Shown: positions 16,131-25,186, numbered from the stretch's first letter. The stretch is 64,000 nt of DNA from WHSW01 sp963729075 (GCA_963729075.1 CAVSMU010000018.1:62001-126000); one strand, 5' to 3'. Program-made: numbers and translations. Notes: generated by a model not told the origin, from the letters alone.

Positions 16131-17813
16131 GTGATCGACTTCCGGCTCTACCGACTCGCCTTCGCCCCCACCCTGCTCGCCGTGATCGCGGTGATGTTCT
16201 CGCTCGAGGGGACCCCCGACGCGATCCAGCCCGCCGCGTCCCCCGGCCTCGAGGAGGAGCGAGCCGCGGTCACCGCCCGTCAGGTGGTCGAGCTCGCTCC
16301 CGACCGCCAGCCGGGCAGCTCCGGCGACAACGCCGTCGCCGACCTGGTGGCCGAGCGGTTCGCGGACATTCCCGCCGGCGCCGTCACCGAGCAGGAGTTC
16401 GATGGAGAGTTCGAGGGTGAGGAGGTCTCGCTCCGGAACGTGCTGCTGACACTGCCCGGTGGCGCCGCGAGCACGGTCGTCGTCTTCGCGCCACGCGACT
16501 CAGCGCGGGGGGCCGGGGCGGCCAGCAGCGCCGCCGCGACCGGGGTCCTGATCGAGCTCGCCGAGGCGCTCGGCAATCGCGAGCGCGCCAAGACCTTCGT
16601 GCTCGCCTCGACCAGCGGCAGCGCGGCCGGCGCCGCGGGAGCGCGGGCGCTGCTCGACGGACTGCCCGAGCGCGACTCGGTCGAGGCGATGATCGCGATC
16701 ACCCAGCCCGGCGCCGCCGGGCCCCATCCGCCGTTCGTGATCGCCAGCTCCACGAGCACGCGCAGCGGCCCGGTGCAGCTGGCGCGAACGGCCGAGGAGG
16801 CGGTCAACGACCAGGCCCAGGAGCCCTCGCCCACCACCTCCCCCTTCACCCAGCTCGCGCGGCTCGCGTTCCCCTCCGGCCTCGGTCCCCAGGCGCCGCT
16901 GATCGCGGAGGGCGTCGATGCGATCGCGATCTCGGCGGCAGGAGAGCGTCCATTGGCCGAGTCCGAGGACGAGCTCGACCAGCTTTCCGGCGCCACGCTC
17001 GACGCCTTCGGGAGGGCGGTTGAGTCGACCGTCCACGCGGTCGACGAGTCGACGAGTCCGCTGGCGCACGGTCCCGGCACCCACCTCGAGCTCTCCGACA
17101 ACCTCGTGCCCGGTTGGACGATCGCCCTGCTGGCGCTCGCGCTGATCCTGCCGGCGGCGGTCGCCGCGGTGGACGCGTGTGCCCGCGCCGCGCGCATGCG
17201 CCTCGGGCTCGGCGCCGGCCTCGCCTGGGCGGCGGGACGCAGCCTGCCATTCGTGGGCGCCCTGCTGATGCTCTACGCGCTCGCGATCGTCGGCTTGGTG
17301 CCGAGTCCCGACTTCCCCTTCGATCCCGCCCTGTACGAGCTCGGTGTCAGGGCGGGGATCACGCTCGTGCTCGTCGTGCTGACCGGCGTCGCCAGCGTCG
17401 TGCTGCTGCGCAGGACCGGCGTCGGAGGGGCCGGCGCGCCGCCCGCGGCCGTGCCCGCGATCGGCCTCGTCGTGGTGGCGGCCTGTCTGCTGGCCTGGCT
17501 CGCCAATCCCTATCTCGGGCTCCTGCTCGTCCCGGCCGCGCATGCGTGGCTGCTAGCCGATGGGGCGCCGGGGCCGACCCGCGGGGCGCTCGCGGTCGGC
17601 GCCGCGGCGCTGGCCTGCGTGCCGGTCATCGCCGCCCTGGCCGCAGTCTCGAGCACCCTCGACCTTGGCGCGGGCGCGCCGTGGACGTTCGCGCTGATGA
17701 TCGCCGACGGCCAGATCGGCCTGGCAACCATGGTCTCGGCGTGCTTCGTCGCCGGCGCCCTGGTGGGCGGCGCCGCACTGTGCCTCAGGCGTCCCGGGTC
17801 GGACGAGCGTTGA
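16131..17813 (+). CDS. M28-peptidase-like membrane protein, probably non-catalytic
   Basis: 560 residues from a GTG at 16131; the frame is open further upstream but overlaps the divergent regulator gene. An N-terminal anchor (RLAFAPTLLAVIAVMFSL) is followed by an extracytoplasmic domain of ~330 residues that follows the M28 aminopeptidase pattern (VVVFAPRDS, TGVLIELAEALG, KTFVLASTSG). The C-terminal third has six or so membrane segments. The metal-ligand positions expected in M28 (His/Asp of the HxD strand and Asp-Asn before the SG) are replaced by Pro-Arg and Ser-Ala residues, so I infer a dead enzyme or substrate-binding role. Confidence 0.65.
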   Translation: MIDFRLYRLAFAPTLLAVIAVMFSLEGTPDAIQPAASPGLEEERAAVTARQVVELAPDRQPGSSGDNAVADLVAERFADIPAGAVTEQEFDGEFEGEEVSLRNVLLTLPGGAASTVVVFAPRDSARGAGAASSAAATGVLIELAEALGNRERAKTFVLASTSGSAAGAAGARALLDGLPERDSVEAMIAITQPGAAGPHPPFVIASSTSTRSGPVQLARTAEEAVNDQAQEPSPTTSPFTQLARLAFPSGLGPQAPLIAEGVDAIAISAAGERPLAESEDELDQLSGATLDAFGRAVESTVHAVDESTSPLAHGPGTHLELSDNLVPGWTIALLALALILPAAVAAVDACARAARMRLGLGAGLAWAAGRSLPFVGALLMLYALAIVGLVPSPDFPFDPALYELGVRAGITLVLVVLTGVASVVLLRRTGVGGAGAPPAAVPAIGLVVVAACLLAWLANPYLGLLLVPAAHAWLLADGAPGPTRGALAVGAAALACVPVIAALAAVSSTLDLGAGAPWTFALMIADGQIGLATMVSACFVAGALVGGAALCLRRPGSDER

Positions 17814-17894
17814 GGTGGGCGCGACAGGTTCGCGTCCGCGCCCGCACCCGCCGATTGTTGCTGTACAAGGGATCCCACGTTCCACGGAGAAGCG

Positions 17895-18068
17895 TTGAAG
17901 ACTTTGAAGCGCGACATCGCACTCAACCGATACGAGGTCGATTCCGGCGCGGTCGCAGACGCGATCCTCGACAAGCTCCGGCTGGTCAGGAGCGGTCGGG
18001 CGGCGCTGGCCTCCGACGCAGCTGATCGAAGCCCCCGACCGGCCGGCTCTCGCCGCCCGGTCCACTGA
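17895..18068 (+). CDS. FlgM-like micro-protein (possible anti-sigma factor)
   Basis: A 57-residue frame from TTG at 17895, with GGAGA six bases upstream. It begins MKTLKRDIALNRYEVDSGAV and continues ADAILDKLRLV. The spacing Ile-x3-Arg-Tyr-x-Val-Asp-x3-Val-Ala-x2-Ile matches the conserved C-terminal segment of FlgM anti-sigma-28 factors, though no flagellar gene is present here. The last ~83 bases overlap the 3' end of thiL on the other strand, where ThiL is already past its conserved core. A second TTG at 17904 is an alternative start. Chance similarity is possible. Confidence 0.42.
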   Translation: MKTLKRDIALNRYEVDSGAVADAILDKLRLVRSGRAALASDAADRSPRPAGSRRPVH

Positions 18069-19020
18069 GCTCCACTCCCGCCCCCGAATCGACCGAGCCG
18101 ATCACGGTCAGATCCGAGCCGGTCGCGGCAACCGCGGCGGCGGCTTCCTCGAGCCGATCGGGCGGCAGCGTGGCGAGCAGCTCGTAATCCTCGCCGCCGC
18201 CCGTGACGAGCTCGAATGCGTCCGCGCCGGCGGCCTCCGCGACCGCCGCGACGCCGGCCTGCACCGGCAGCCGGTCGCCCTGGATCCGGATCGCGGCCGA
18301 GCTCGCCGCCGCGAGATGCCCGGCGTCGCCGCCGAGGCCGTCGCTGAGATCGATCATCGCCGTCGCACCGGCGGTCGCCAGCGCGGCACCGGCGGCCAGC
18401 CGCGGCGCCGGCTCGAGCTGGCGGCGGCGCAGCCCCCCCGCCACGGCGTCGTCGAGCGCCGCTCCGAGCTCGGGGCGCTCGAGCAGCATCAGTCCCGCGG
18501 CGGCGCCGCCGAGCTCCCCGGTCACCGCGAGGACGTCTCCGGCGCGGGCCCCGCTTCGCCGCACCAGGGCATCGGGCGTGGCGGCCTGGCCGACGGCCGT
18601 CACCGCCAGCAGCAGCGACGGTGCGCGAGTCACGTCGCCGCCCGCGATGGCCAGCCCGTGCGTGGCCGCGAGGGCGCCGAGGCCGTCGGCCAACTCGAGC
18701 AGCTGCTCCTCGGTGATCCCCTCGCGTACGCCGAGCTGGACGTACGCCTCGCTCCCCCCGGCGCCCATCGCGGCCAGGTCCGAGAGCGCCGTGGCCAGCG
18801 CCTTGTGGCCCACGTTGCGAGGTTCGAACGGGGGCATCCGAAAGTGGATGCCCTCGACCAGGGCGTCGACCGTGATCGCCGAGGCGCCTTCACGGACGCT
18901 GACCGCCGCGTCGTCGCCGCTGCCGAGGATCAGGCCGGGCACGCTCTCGGGAGCGCCGGCGCGCTCGATCCGCTCGCGGATCGCGGCGATCAGCTGAAAC
19001 TCGCCGGGGGGGTCGCTCAC
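17986..19020 (-). CDS. thiL: Thiamine-monophosphate kinase
   Basis: A 344-residue enzyme that phosphorylates thiamine phosphate to the active cofactor, thiamine diphosphate. Seen in order: LGSGDDAAV (GDD metal site), ITVDALVEGIHFR, the NVGHKALATALSDLAAMGA segment, GGDVTRAP, AMIDLSDGL and GGGEDYELL. The GTG at 19018-19020 is chosen; upstream in-frame sequence is shadow of the PBP gene. The tail after GGFDQL is Arg/Pro-rich and overlaps the convergent FlgM-like frame. It is 28 bases downstream of the PBP gene. The only ThDP enzyme in the window is the decarboxylase at 26.3 kb. Confidence 0.94.
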   Translation of the reverse strand: MSDPPGEFQLIAAIRERIERAGAPESVPGLILGSGDDAAVSVREGASAITVDALVEGIHFRMPPFEPRNVGHKALATALSDLAAMGAGGSEAYVQLGVREGITEEQLLELADGLGALAATHGLAIAGGDVTRAPSLLLAVTAVGQAATPDALVRRSGARAGDVLAVTGELGGAAAGLMLLERPELGAALDDAVAGGLRRRQLEPAPRLAAGAALATAGATAMIDLSDGLGGDAGHLAAASSAAIRIQGDRLPVQAGVAAVAEAAGADAFELVTGGGEDYELLATLPPDRLEEAAAAVAATGSDLTVIGSVDSGAGVELSGPGGESRPVGGFDQLRRRPAPPDRS

Positions 19021-19048
19021 GCGCGTATTGAAGCGCGCGCAGCTACTG

Positions 19049-21100
19049 CTAGGGCGCCAGCGGCTCCTGCCCGGCGCCGGGCGCGTACAGGTCCGGGTCG
19101 TAGGCGCCGCCGGTGTCGGTCGTGTCGTCGGCCGGCGGGGTGGTCGTGTCGTAGTCCGTGTCCGTGTCGTAGCTCGAGTCGTAGCCGGACGATGCGGCGT
19201 TGCCGCTCGAGTAGCCAGACAGCTCGGCCGGGTTCTCGGGGGCCGGGAAGTCGTCGCAGGGCGTATCCGCCGCGGTGAGCATGTACTGCTGCCAGATCGG
19301 GGCGGCGAGGTCGGCGCCGTAGCCGGGCATCGGGATCCGCGCGTCGGCGTTGCCGACCCAGACGGCGGTCGAGACGTGTGGCGTGTAGCCGACGAACCAG
19401 GCGTCCGACTGCTCCTCCGTCGTCCCGGTCTTCCCGGCGGCGGGGCACGGGATGTCACAACACGCGGCGGTGCCGGAGTCGAGGGTGCCCTTCATGACGT
19501 CGGCGACCGTGTAGGCGACCCCGTCGGTGACCACGCGATCGCCCTCGGGGTCCTCGGGCTCGTCGACCTCGCCGTCGGGGAACTCGACCTTTCGCACCGC
19601 GGTCGCGTCGTGATGGACGCCGCCGTCGGCGAGGGTCGCGTAGGCGTTCGACATGTCGAGGACCGAGACCCCCTGCGTGAGGCCGCCGAGCGCCTCCGCC
19701 GGGTATCCGCCGAGCTCCGAGGTGATCCCCATCCGGCGCGCCATGTCGGTGAAGTTCTCCGGGCCGACGTCGAGCCCAAGCTGGGCGAAGACGGTGTTGA
19801 CCGAGTTCGCGGTCGCGTCACGCAGGCTCATCGTGCCGCTGCCGCCGCCGGTCACGGACCAGATCTCCCCGTAGCCGACATCTAGGCTGATCGACCCCGG
19901 GGCGCTGTAGTAGGTCGAGTCCGGGTCCATGCCCTGGTCGACAGCGGCCGTGAGCACGAACGGCTTGAACGCGGACCCGGGCTGGCGCAGTCCCTGGGCG
20001 GCGAGGTTGAACTCGGTCGACTCATATGCCTCCGAGGAGGCCATCGCGAGGATCTCGCCGGTCTCGGTGCGGGTCGAGACCAGGGCCGCGGACGCGTTGG
20101 GGGTGGTGTGCTGATCGGCGATCGCCTGAGCGGCGGCGGCCTGCAGCGCGGGCTCGAGCGTCGTGTAGACCCTGAGGCCACCGTCCCGCACGGTCGCGAC
20201 GCCGTAGCGGTCGATCAGCTCCTGTTGGACGAAGTCGAAGAAGTACTGCTCCTCGCGGGTCTCGTAGCGGTAGCCCCGCTCGAGCCCCAGCCCGGCGCCG
20301 AGCGACTTCTGGTACTTCGCCCTGCCGATGTATCCCTGCTCGCGCATCGCACGCAGGACAGCGGCCCGTCGCTGCTTCGCCCCGTCCGGATTCAGGAACG
20401 GGTTGTAGTCGGTCGGCGCCTGGGGCAACCCCGCGAGCAGCGCCGCCTCGCCGACGTTGAGGTCGGAGACGTGCTTGTTGAAGTAGACCTGCGAGGCGGC
20501 CTCGACGCCGATCGCCGTGTTCCCGTCGTTGGTCCCGTACGAGGCGGTGTTGAGGTACTGGTTGAGGATCTGGTCCTTGCGGTACTCGTCCTCGTACTCC
20601 GTCGCCATCTCGGCCTCGATGATCTTGCGCTCGATCGTGTCCTCGGGGTCCTGGATGTAGAGGTTGCGGACGAGCTGCTGGGTGATCGTCGAACCGCCCT
20701 GCTTGACCTCGAAGCCGGCCTCGATGTTCTCCAGGGCGGCGCGGGCAACGGCGCTGTAGTCGACCCCGTCGTGCTCGTAGAAGTTCTCGTCCTCGATCGC
20801 GATCGTGGCCTTCTGAAGCCGCTCGGGGATCTCCTTGAGCGGCACCTTCTCGCGGATGATGTCCGACTCGACGAAGCCAAGGCTGGATCCGTCGGCGGCA
20901 AAGACCTCGGAGTTCGCCCCGGTCTCGGCCGGCTTCAGCGTGTCGATCGAGGGGGCCGACGCGCGAATGTCCTGGACCCAGAGCCCCGCGGTCCCGGCGG
21001 CGATGCCGACGAGCGCGAGAATCACCCCGAATGCCAGCAGGATCTTCTTGCCGACCGAGCCCCGCGACTGCCGGTGGCGTCTGCGTGCTCGATGACTCAT
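19049..21100 (-). CDS. Class A penicillin-binding protein (PBP1-type)
   Basis: 683 residues. A short basic cytoplasmic tail and one TM (KILLAFGVILALVGIAAGTAGLW) are followed by a GT51 glycosyltransferase domain with catalytic EDENFYEHDG and QGGSTITQQLVRN. The transpeptidase domain has SxxK in GSAFKPF, SxN in NSVNTVF and KTGTT. It polymerises and cross-links peptidoglycan outside the membrane. The C-terminus is a low-complexity Ser/Tyr/Asp/Thr tail of about 60 residues. Four Cys residues (TAACCDIPC near KTG, and TPCDD) could form disulfides near the active site. Confidence 0.95.
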   Translation of the reverse strand: MSHRARRRHRQSRGSVGKKILLAFGVILALVGIAAGTAGLWVQDIRASAPSIDTLKPAETGANSEVFAADGSSLGFVESDIIREKVPLKEIPERLQKATIAIEDENFYEHDGVDYSAVARAALENIEAGFEVKQGGSTITQQLVRNLYIQDPEDTIERKIIEAEMATEYEDEYRKDQILNQYLNTASYGTNDGNTAIGVEAASQVYFNKHVSDLNVGEAALLAGLPQAPTDYNPFLNPDGAKQRRAAVLRAMREQGYIGRAKYQKSLGAGLGLERGYRYETREEQYFFDFVQQELIDRYGVATVRDGGLRVYTTLEPALQAAAAQAIADQHTTPNASAALVSTRTETGEILAMASSEAYESTEFNLAAQGLRQPGSAFKPFVLTAAVDQGMDPDSTYYSAPGSISLDVGYGEIWSVTGGGSGTMSLRDATANSVNTVFAQLGLDVGPENFTDMARRMGITSELGGYPAEALGGLTQGVSVLDMSNAYATLADGGVHHDATAVRKVEFPDGEVDEPEDPEGDRVVTDGVAYTVADVMKGTLDSGTAACCDIPCPAAGKTGTTEEQSDAWFVGYTPHVSTAVWVGNADARIPMPGYGADLAAPIWQQYMLTAADTPCDDFPAPENPAELSGYSSGNAASSGYDSSYDTDTDYDTTTPPADDTTDTGGAYDPDLYAPGAGQEPLAP

Positions 21101-21196
21101 GAGTTGCCCCCCAAGGCTACCGGGGCGGACATAAGGTCCAGGTAAGTACGAGCGAGGTGCACGGCAGGGATCAAGTATTGCCCCGCCCCGCGACGG

Positions 21197-21976
21197 TTAC
21201 GCGTCGTCGCCCCCCAGCACGCCGGCGTCGCGAAGCGCCCGCTGGGCGCGCTCGCGCAGCGCAGCCTCCTCGCCGCTCGCCCCCGTGCCTCCGGGACGGC
21301 GAGGGCCGTGGACCTCGAGCCGGATCCCGTCCGGCGTCATCTCCGCCACTTCCACCTGCGATGGCTCCAGGCGCGCGAGCGCTTCCTTCGCCCGGCTGAG
21401 GTCGGCGTCCGGCGGCACCCACAGCGACGCCATGGCCGGCGCAGTGAGGTCACCGGTCGAGCGGTTCACCACCACGTTGGTGACCACGCTCTCGTTGGGG
21501 ACGATCACCAGCCGCCCGTCGCCGGTGTTGATGTAGGTGTGGGAGAGGGTCAGGTCGTCGACGCGGCCGGTTTCGTCCTCGATCGTCACCTTGTCCCCGA
21601 TCCGGATCGGCTGCGAGATCGCCAGCAGGATCCCGGCGAGCGGATTCGCGAGGATCCTCTGCGCGGCGAACCCGAGCACGATCCCGATCACCGCGCTCGA
21701 GGCCAGTACGGCATTGGCGAGCTTGTTGAGCTTGTCGAACTGGCTCAGGGCGATCCCGAGCCCGACGATGATGATCGCGGCGAAGACCAGTCGCCGGATC
21801 ATCCGAAGGCGCGTCTTTGCGGCGCGCGAGACCGTCGTCTCGCTGACTCGCGAGGCGACGCGCGTCGCCCTGCCGATCACCACGCGGTCGACCAAGAACG
21901 CGACGGCGAAGGTGATCAGCAGGGTGATCGCCGCCGAGATCCAATCGCCGTTCGCTTCCCAGAACGTCTCTTCCAC
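21197..21976 (-). CDS. MscS-family mechanosensitive channel
   Basis: 259 residues from a GTG at 21974-21976. Three hydrophobic helices include ISAAITLLITFAVAFLVDRVV, RRLVFAAIIIVGLGIALSQF and the pore-lining NAVLASSAVIGIVLGFAAQ. The conserved MscS beta domain follows (NPLAGILLAISQPIRIGDKV, then GRVDDLTLSHTYINTGDGR and VPNESVVTNVVVNRS). It would release solutes under hypo-osmotic shock, consistent with the trehalose genes nearby. The C-terminal domain is short. The gene diverges from the HAD gene with only 30 bases between start codons. Confidence 0.92.
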   Translation of the reverse strand: MEETFWEANGDWISAAITLLITFAVAFLVDRVVIGRATRVASRVSETTVSRAAKTRLRMIRRLVFAAIIIVGLGIALSQFDKLNKLANAVLASSAVIGIVLGFAAQRILANPLAGILLAISQPIRIGDKVTIEDETGRVDDLTLSHTYINTGDGRLVIVPNESVVTNVVVNRSTGDLTAPAMASLWVPPDADLSRAKEALARLEPSQVEVAEMTPDGIRLEVHGPRRPGGTGASGEEAALRERAQRALRDAGVLGGDDA

Positions 21977-22006
21977 GGGTCCGATCCTGCCAAGCTTCGC
22001 CGTCGC

Positions 22007-22639
22007 GTGACGACCCGGGCCGTATTCCTCGACGCACTCGGAACGCTCGTCGAGCTCGAGCCGCCGTGGACGCATCTCGCGACCGAGCTGGGCATCGAGC
22101 CCGACGAGCGCGTGGTGGCCGCGGTGCGCAAGGAGATGGACTACTACGCCGCCCACGCCCACGAGGGGACCGACGAGGCAGCGCTCGCCGACCTGCGCGC
22201 CCGTTGCGCCGCGTTGCTCTCGCGCGAGCTCGACTGCGAGGTCGACGTCGAGCAGATGATGCGCTCGATCCGCTTTCGCGCCTACCCGGACGCGCCGCCG
22301 GCGCTCGCCGCGCTGCACGAGCGCGGGCTGGCGCTGGTCTGCGTCTCGAACTGGGACGTCTCGCTGCCGCAGGTCCTCGATCGCTGCGGGCTCGGCGGCG
22401 CCGTCGACGGCGTCGTGACCTCGGCAGGGACGGGCGTGCGCAAGCCCGATCCGGCGATCTTCGCCCCCGCGCTCGAGCTCGCCGGCTGCGCCCCGACAGA
22501 GGCGCTACACGTGGGCGACCGGCCGGAGGAGGACCTCGCCGGCGCCGAGGCGGCGGGCATCCGGGGCCTGCTGATCGACCGCAACGGCGGGGGCGGGATC
22601 GCGTCGCTGGCCGAGATCGAGGACCATCTCGGCCCTTGA
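22007..22639 (+). CDS. HAD-superfamily hydrolase
   Basis: A 210-residue phosphatase-type protein. Motif I is VFLDALGTLVELEPPW (first Asp of DxDGT kept, second position Ala). A helical cap follows, then motif II CVSNWDVS, motif III Lys in GVRKPDP, and motif IV HVGDRPEEDLAGAEAAG. The substitution DALGT for DxDGT removes the usual second Asp, as in some HAD sub-families. The GTG at 22007 gives MTTRAVFLDA. Its stop overlaps the CPBP start (TTGA). The substrate is unknown. Confidence 0.87.
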   Translation: MTTRAVFLDALGTLVELEPPWTHLATELGIEPDERVVAAVRKEMDYYAAHAHEGTDEAALADLRARCAALLSRELDCEVDVEQMMRSIRFRAYPDAPPALAALHERGLALVCVSNWDVSLPQVLDRCGLGGAVDGVVTSAGTGVRKPDPAIFAPALELAGCAPTEALHVGDRPEEDLAGAEAAGIRGLLIDRNGGGGIASLAEIEDHLGP

Positions 22640-23484
22640 GCGAGAGCCGGGACCCCCATAGCAGCGAGCCGCCGCCCCCGGGCGAGCCGGCGCCGCGGCC
22701 AAGCCAGTGGCCGCCCGCGGACGTGCCGGGAACGCCGGCGAGCGAGCCGCCGCCTCCGACCGGCCCGCCGCTGACTCCCCCCGTGGGCGGGCCGGAGCCG
22801 CCCCTGGGCGAGCTGCCGCGGGTCACCTGGGGGCCCGCTCGCACCCTGGCCGCGCTCGGGGTGATGCTGCTTGCCCTGTTCGCCGAGGTGGCCGTGATCG
22901 CCGGTATCTTCGACCCCGAGCTCGAGTCGCTGGGCGCGACCCTCGTGCTCCAGGCGGCGCTCGCGGCGACGCTCGTGGGAACCGCGTTCGTCGCCGCCAA
23001 CGTCCGCGGATCGCAGGCCTCGGCCGCCGATCTCGGCCTGCGCCGCCCCCGCGGCAGGTTCGTGCGCGCGACCCTGATCGCCTACGGGGGCTACTTCGTC
23101 TGCGCCCTCGTGATCGCGGCCCTGCTGCAGCCCGAGCAGGAGGACGTGACCCGCGAGCTCGGCGTCGACGAGGGCGCCCTGGCGGCGATCGTCGCCGGCG
23201 TGCTGATCATCGGCGTAGCCCCGTTCACCGAGGAGCTCTTCTTTCGCGGGTTCATGTTCGCCGGCATGCGCCGGGCGCTCCCGTTCGCGGCCGCGGCGTT
23301 GATCCCGTCGCTGATCTGGGGCCTCTTCCACTACACGGGCGCGGACACGTGGGGCGTCGTGGTCCAGCTCGCGGTCTTCGGGATTTGGCTCTCGTGGCTC
23401 TACGAGCGCACGGGCTCGCTATGGCCGGCGATCGCCGTGCACGCCTTCAACAACGCGATCGCGTTCGCGATCCTGACCGCCTGA
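22636..23484 (+). CDS. CPBP (CAAX/Abi) family intramembrane protease
   Basis: 282 residues from a TTG that overlaps the HAD stop codon. The first ~65 residues are Pro/Glu-rich and cytoplasmic. About six or seven TM helices follow, bearing the CPBP signature: EELFFRGF (Glu-Glu and Arg), FHYT, and the terminal HAFNNA His/Asn motif. The family includes type II CAAX prenyl proteases and self-immunity proteins; bacterial substrates are mostly unknown. The neighbours (HAD hydrolase, L,D-transpeptidase) do not define its target. Confidence 0.9.
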   Translation: MSESRDPHSSEPPPPGEPAPRPSQWPPADVPGTPASEPPPPTGPPLTPPVGGPEPPLGELPRVTWGPARTLAALGVMLLALFAEVAVIAGIFDPELESLGATLVLQAALAATLVGTAFVAANVRGSQASAADLGLRRPRGRFVRATLIAYGGYFVCALVIAALLQPEQEDVTRELGVDEGALAAIVAGVLIIGVAPFTEELFFRGFMFAGMRRALPFAAAALIPSLIWGLFHYTGADTWGVVVQLAVFGIWLSWLYERTGSLWPAIAVHAFNNAIAFAILTA

Positions 23485-23533
23485 GAGGCGCCTGCGGTGG
23501 CGCGGCGGTTTGCGGGACGCGCCGTGCAGGGGA

Positions 23534-23545
23534 GCGAGCGCTCGC
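23534..23545. promoter_or_regulatory. 12-bp palindrome upstream of the L,D-transpeptidase
   Basis: GCGAGCGCTCGC is a perfect palindrome in the 98-base gap between the CPBP gene and the L,D-transpeptidase. CACAAT (23569-23574) resembles a -10 box just before the ATG at 23583. No convincing -35 was found. It may be an operator or a terminator stem. Confidence 0.3.
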
Positions 23546-23582
23546 CCGTTGTCGCCGGGTCCGTCTGCCACAATCCCGCGCC

Positions 23583-24635
23583 ATGAAGCTTCGCTCCTCG
23601 GTTGCCGTGGGGGGTATCACAGCCGGGTTGATGGTTCCCGCAGGCGCGATTGCCCAGGCCGATACGCCTGCTCAGACTCCCGCCACCCCCGCGGAGGTCG
23701 CCGCTGCGCCGGGTGGCGGCGGTGGAGGGGCCGGCGGGGGCGGCGGTGCCGCGCCCGGGCCGGCGCCGGCGAGGATGAAGCTCAAGATCAAGGGGTTGAG
23801 CGGAGGCCAGGCCAAGGTCGGCGAGCGGATCGAGATCATCGGCAAGGTGACCCCGTACGTCGGCGGCCAACGCGTCGAGGTGAAGCTCGGCAACCGCGGT
23901 GACACCGTGCTCAAGCGCGACCCGTTCGTCCGCCGGGTCAAGGGCCAGGACTTCGGCCGCTTCAAGCTGCGCTCCAAGCCGCTCGTCAAGACGGGCAAGT
24001 ACCGCGTCCGCGCCCGCAAGGCCCCGACCGCGGCCCAGGTCGGCGCGAGCGCCAAATCGAGGGAGTTCACGCTCAAGTTCGTCGACCTCGACCCCGGCGA
24101 CAGCGGGCCGGCGGTCGAGCTGTTCAACGACCTGCTGCGGCGCCAGAACTACTACAACACCGACAAGGGCCGGTACGGCTCGCATACAGAGCGCGCGGTT
24201 ATGGCCTTCCGCAAGGTCAACGGGATGGCGCGCAACTTCCAGGCGACCCCGGAGATCTTCGCGAGGCTCGCCTCCGGCGAGGGCAGCTTTACGATCGCCC
24301 ACCCCGGTGCCGGCAAGCACGTCGAGGTCGACATCTCCAAGCAGGTGATGGCGCTCGCGGACGGCGGCGAGGCCAAATACGTCTTCCACGTGGCGACCGG
24401 CGCGGCCGCGACCCCGTCGGACGTCGGCGGCTTCACCTTCTACCGCAAGGACCCCGGCTTCAACGCGATCGGGATGTACTACTCGGTCTATTACAACCGC
24501 GGCGAGGCGACGCACGGCTACCACTCGGTGCCGCCATACCCCGCGAGCCACGGCTGCATCCGCAACCCGATCCCCGACTCGATCTTCATCTACAACTGGA
24601 TCGATTTGGGCAACAAGATGTACGTGGACAGCTGA
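23583..24635 (+). CDS. Secreted L,D-transpeptidase (YkuD) with peptidoglycan-binding domain
   Basis: 350 residues. The signal peptide ends near AIAQA-D. A Gly-rich spacer, a beta-sandwich module (~60-160; RMKLKIKGLSGGQAKVGE) and a peptidoglycan-binding helical repeat (DPGDSGPAVELFNDLLRRQNYY) follow. The YkuD domain has the catalytic Cys in SHGCIR and an upstream His in THGYHSVPPYP. It should form 3-3 cross-links in peptidoglycan or attach proteins to it. The gene is followed directly by pyrE, whose predicted CTG start overlaps this stop. Confidence 0.93.
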   Translation: MKLRSSVAVGGITAGLMVPAGAIAQADTPAQTPATPAEVAAAPGGGGGGAGGGGGAAPGPAPARMKLKIKGLSGGQAKVGERIEIIGKVTPYVGGQRVEVKLGNRGDTVLKRDPFVRRVKGQDFGRFKLRSKPLVKTGKYRVRARKAPTAAQVGASAKSREFTLKFVDLDPGDSGPAVELFNDLLRRQNYYNTDKGRYGSHTERAVMAFRKVNGMARNFQATPEIFARLASGEGSFTIAHPGAGKHVEVDISKQVMALADGGEAKYVFHVATGAAATPSDVGGFTFYRKDPGFNAIGMYYSVYYNRGEATHGYHSVPPYPASHGCIRNPIPDSIFIYNWIDLGNKMYVDS

Positions 24636-25186
24636 GCGGCGCCCGCGACACCCTGATCCGAGAGTTGCGCGAGCACGCGCTGGTCGTCGGGGAGGTGACG
24701 CTCTCCAGCGGACAGACGGCCGCGTACTACGTCGATGCACGGCGCGCGCTGCTGCGACCGGCGGGGTTTCGGGCGGCCGGTGAGCTGATCGCCGACGCCG
24801 CGCGCAGGCTCGGCGCCGATGCGGTCGGCGGGCCGGTGATGGCGGCGATCCCGCTCGCCTGCGCGGCGATCGCGGTCCCTGGGGGGGACGAGCTGCTCGG
24901 CTTCTTCGTCCGCAAGGAGCGCAAGGAGCACGGCATGCAGCGCTGGGTCGAGGGGCCCGTGGAGCCGGGGATGCGCTGTCTCGTGGTCGAGGACACCGTC
25001 ACGACCGGCGGCTCCACCGTCGCCGCGATCGAGCGGATGCGAGAGGAGGGGCTCGAGGCGGTCGGTGGGCTCTGCGTCGTCGATCGGCTGGCCGGCGGCA
25101 CCGAGGCGATCGCGGCCGCGGTCGACGGCCCGTTCGAGGCGCTGACGACGGTTGACGACGTCTATCCGGACCGCCCCGACCGCTAG
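24632..25186 (+). CDS. pyrE: Orotate phosphoribosyltransferase
   Basis: Converts orotate and PRPP to orotidine 5'-phosphate in UMP synthesis. Seen: GEVTLSSGQTAAYYVDARRAL, the catalytic-loop region VRKERKEHGMQ, and the PRPP site LVVEDTVTTGGSTVAAI. The first canonical start, a TTG at 24665, would cut the N-terminal helix (RDTLIRELREHAL). Reading from a CTG at 24632 restores the usual ~20 residues before the first strand and overlaps the upstream stop as CTGA. I therefore list the CTG (184 residues) but mark it as inferred; with the TTG the product is 173 residues. It overlaps the convergent hydrolase by four bases. Confidence 0.88.
   Translation: MSGARDTLIRELREHALVVGEVTLSSGQTAAYYVDARRALLRPAGFRAAGELIADAARRLGADAVGGPVMAAIPLACAAIAVPGGDELLGFFVRKERKEHGMQRWVEGPVEPGMRCLVVEDTVTTGGSTVAAIERMREEGLEAVGGLCVVDRLAGGTEAIAAAVDGPFEALTTVDDVYPDRPDR

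Noticed and set aside
19021..19458. An N-terminal extension of ThiL of 146 residues
   Set aside because: Low-complexity Thr/Arg/Pro sequence antisense-in-frame to the PBP tail; the GTG at 19020 matches the family start.
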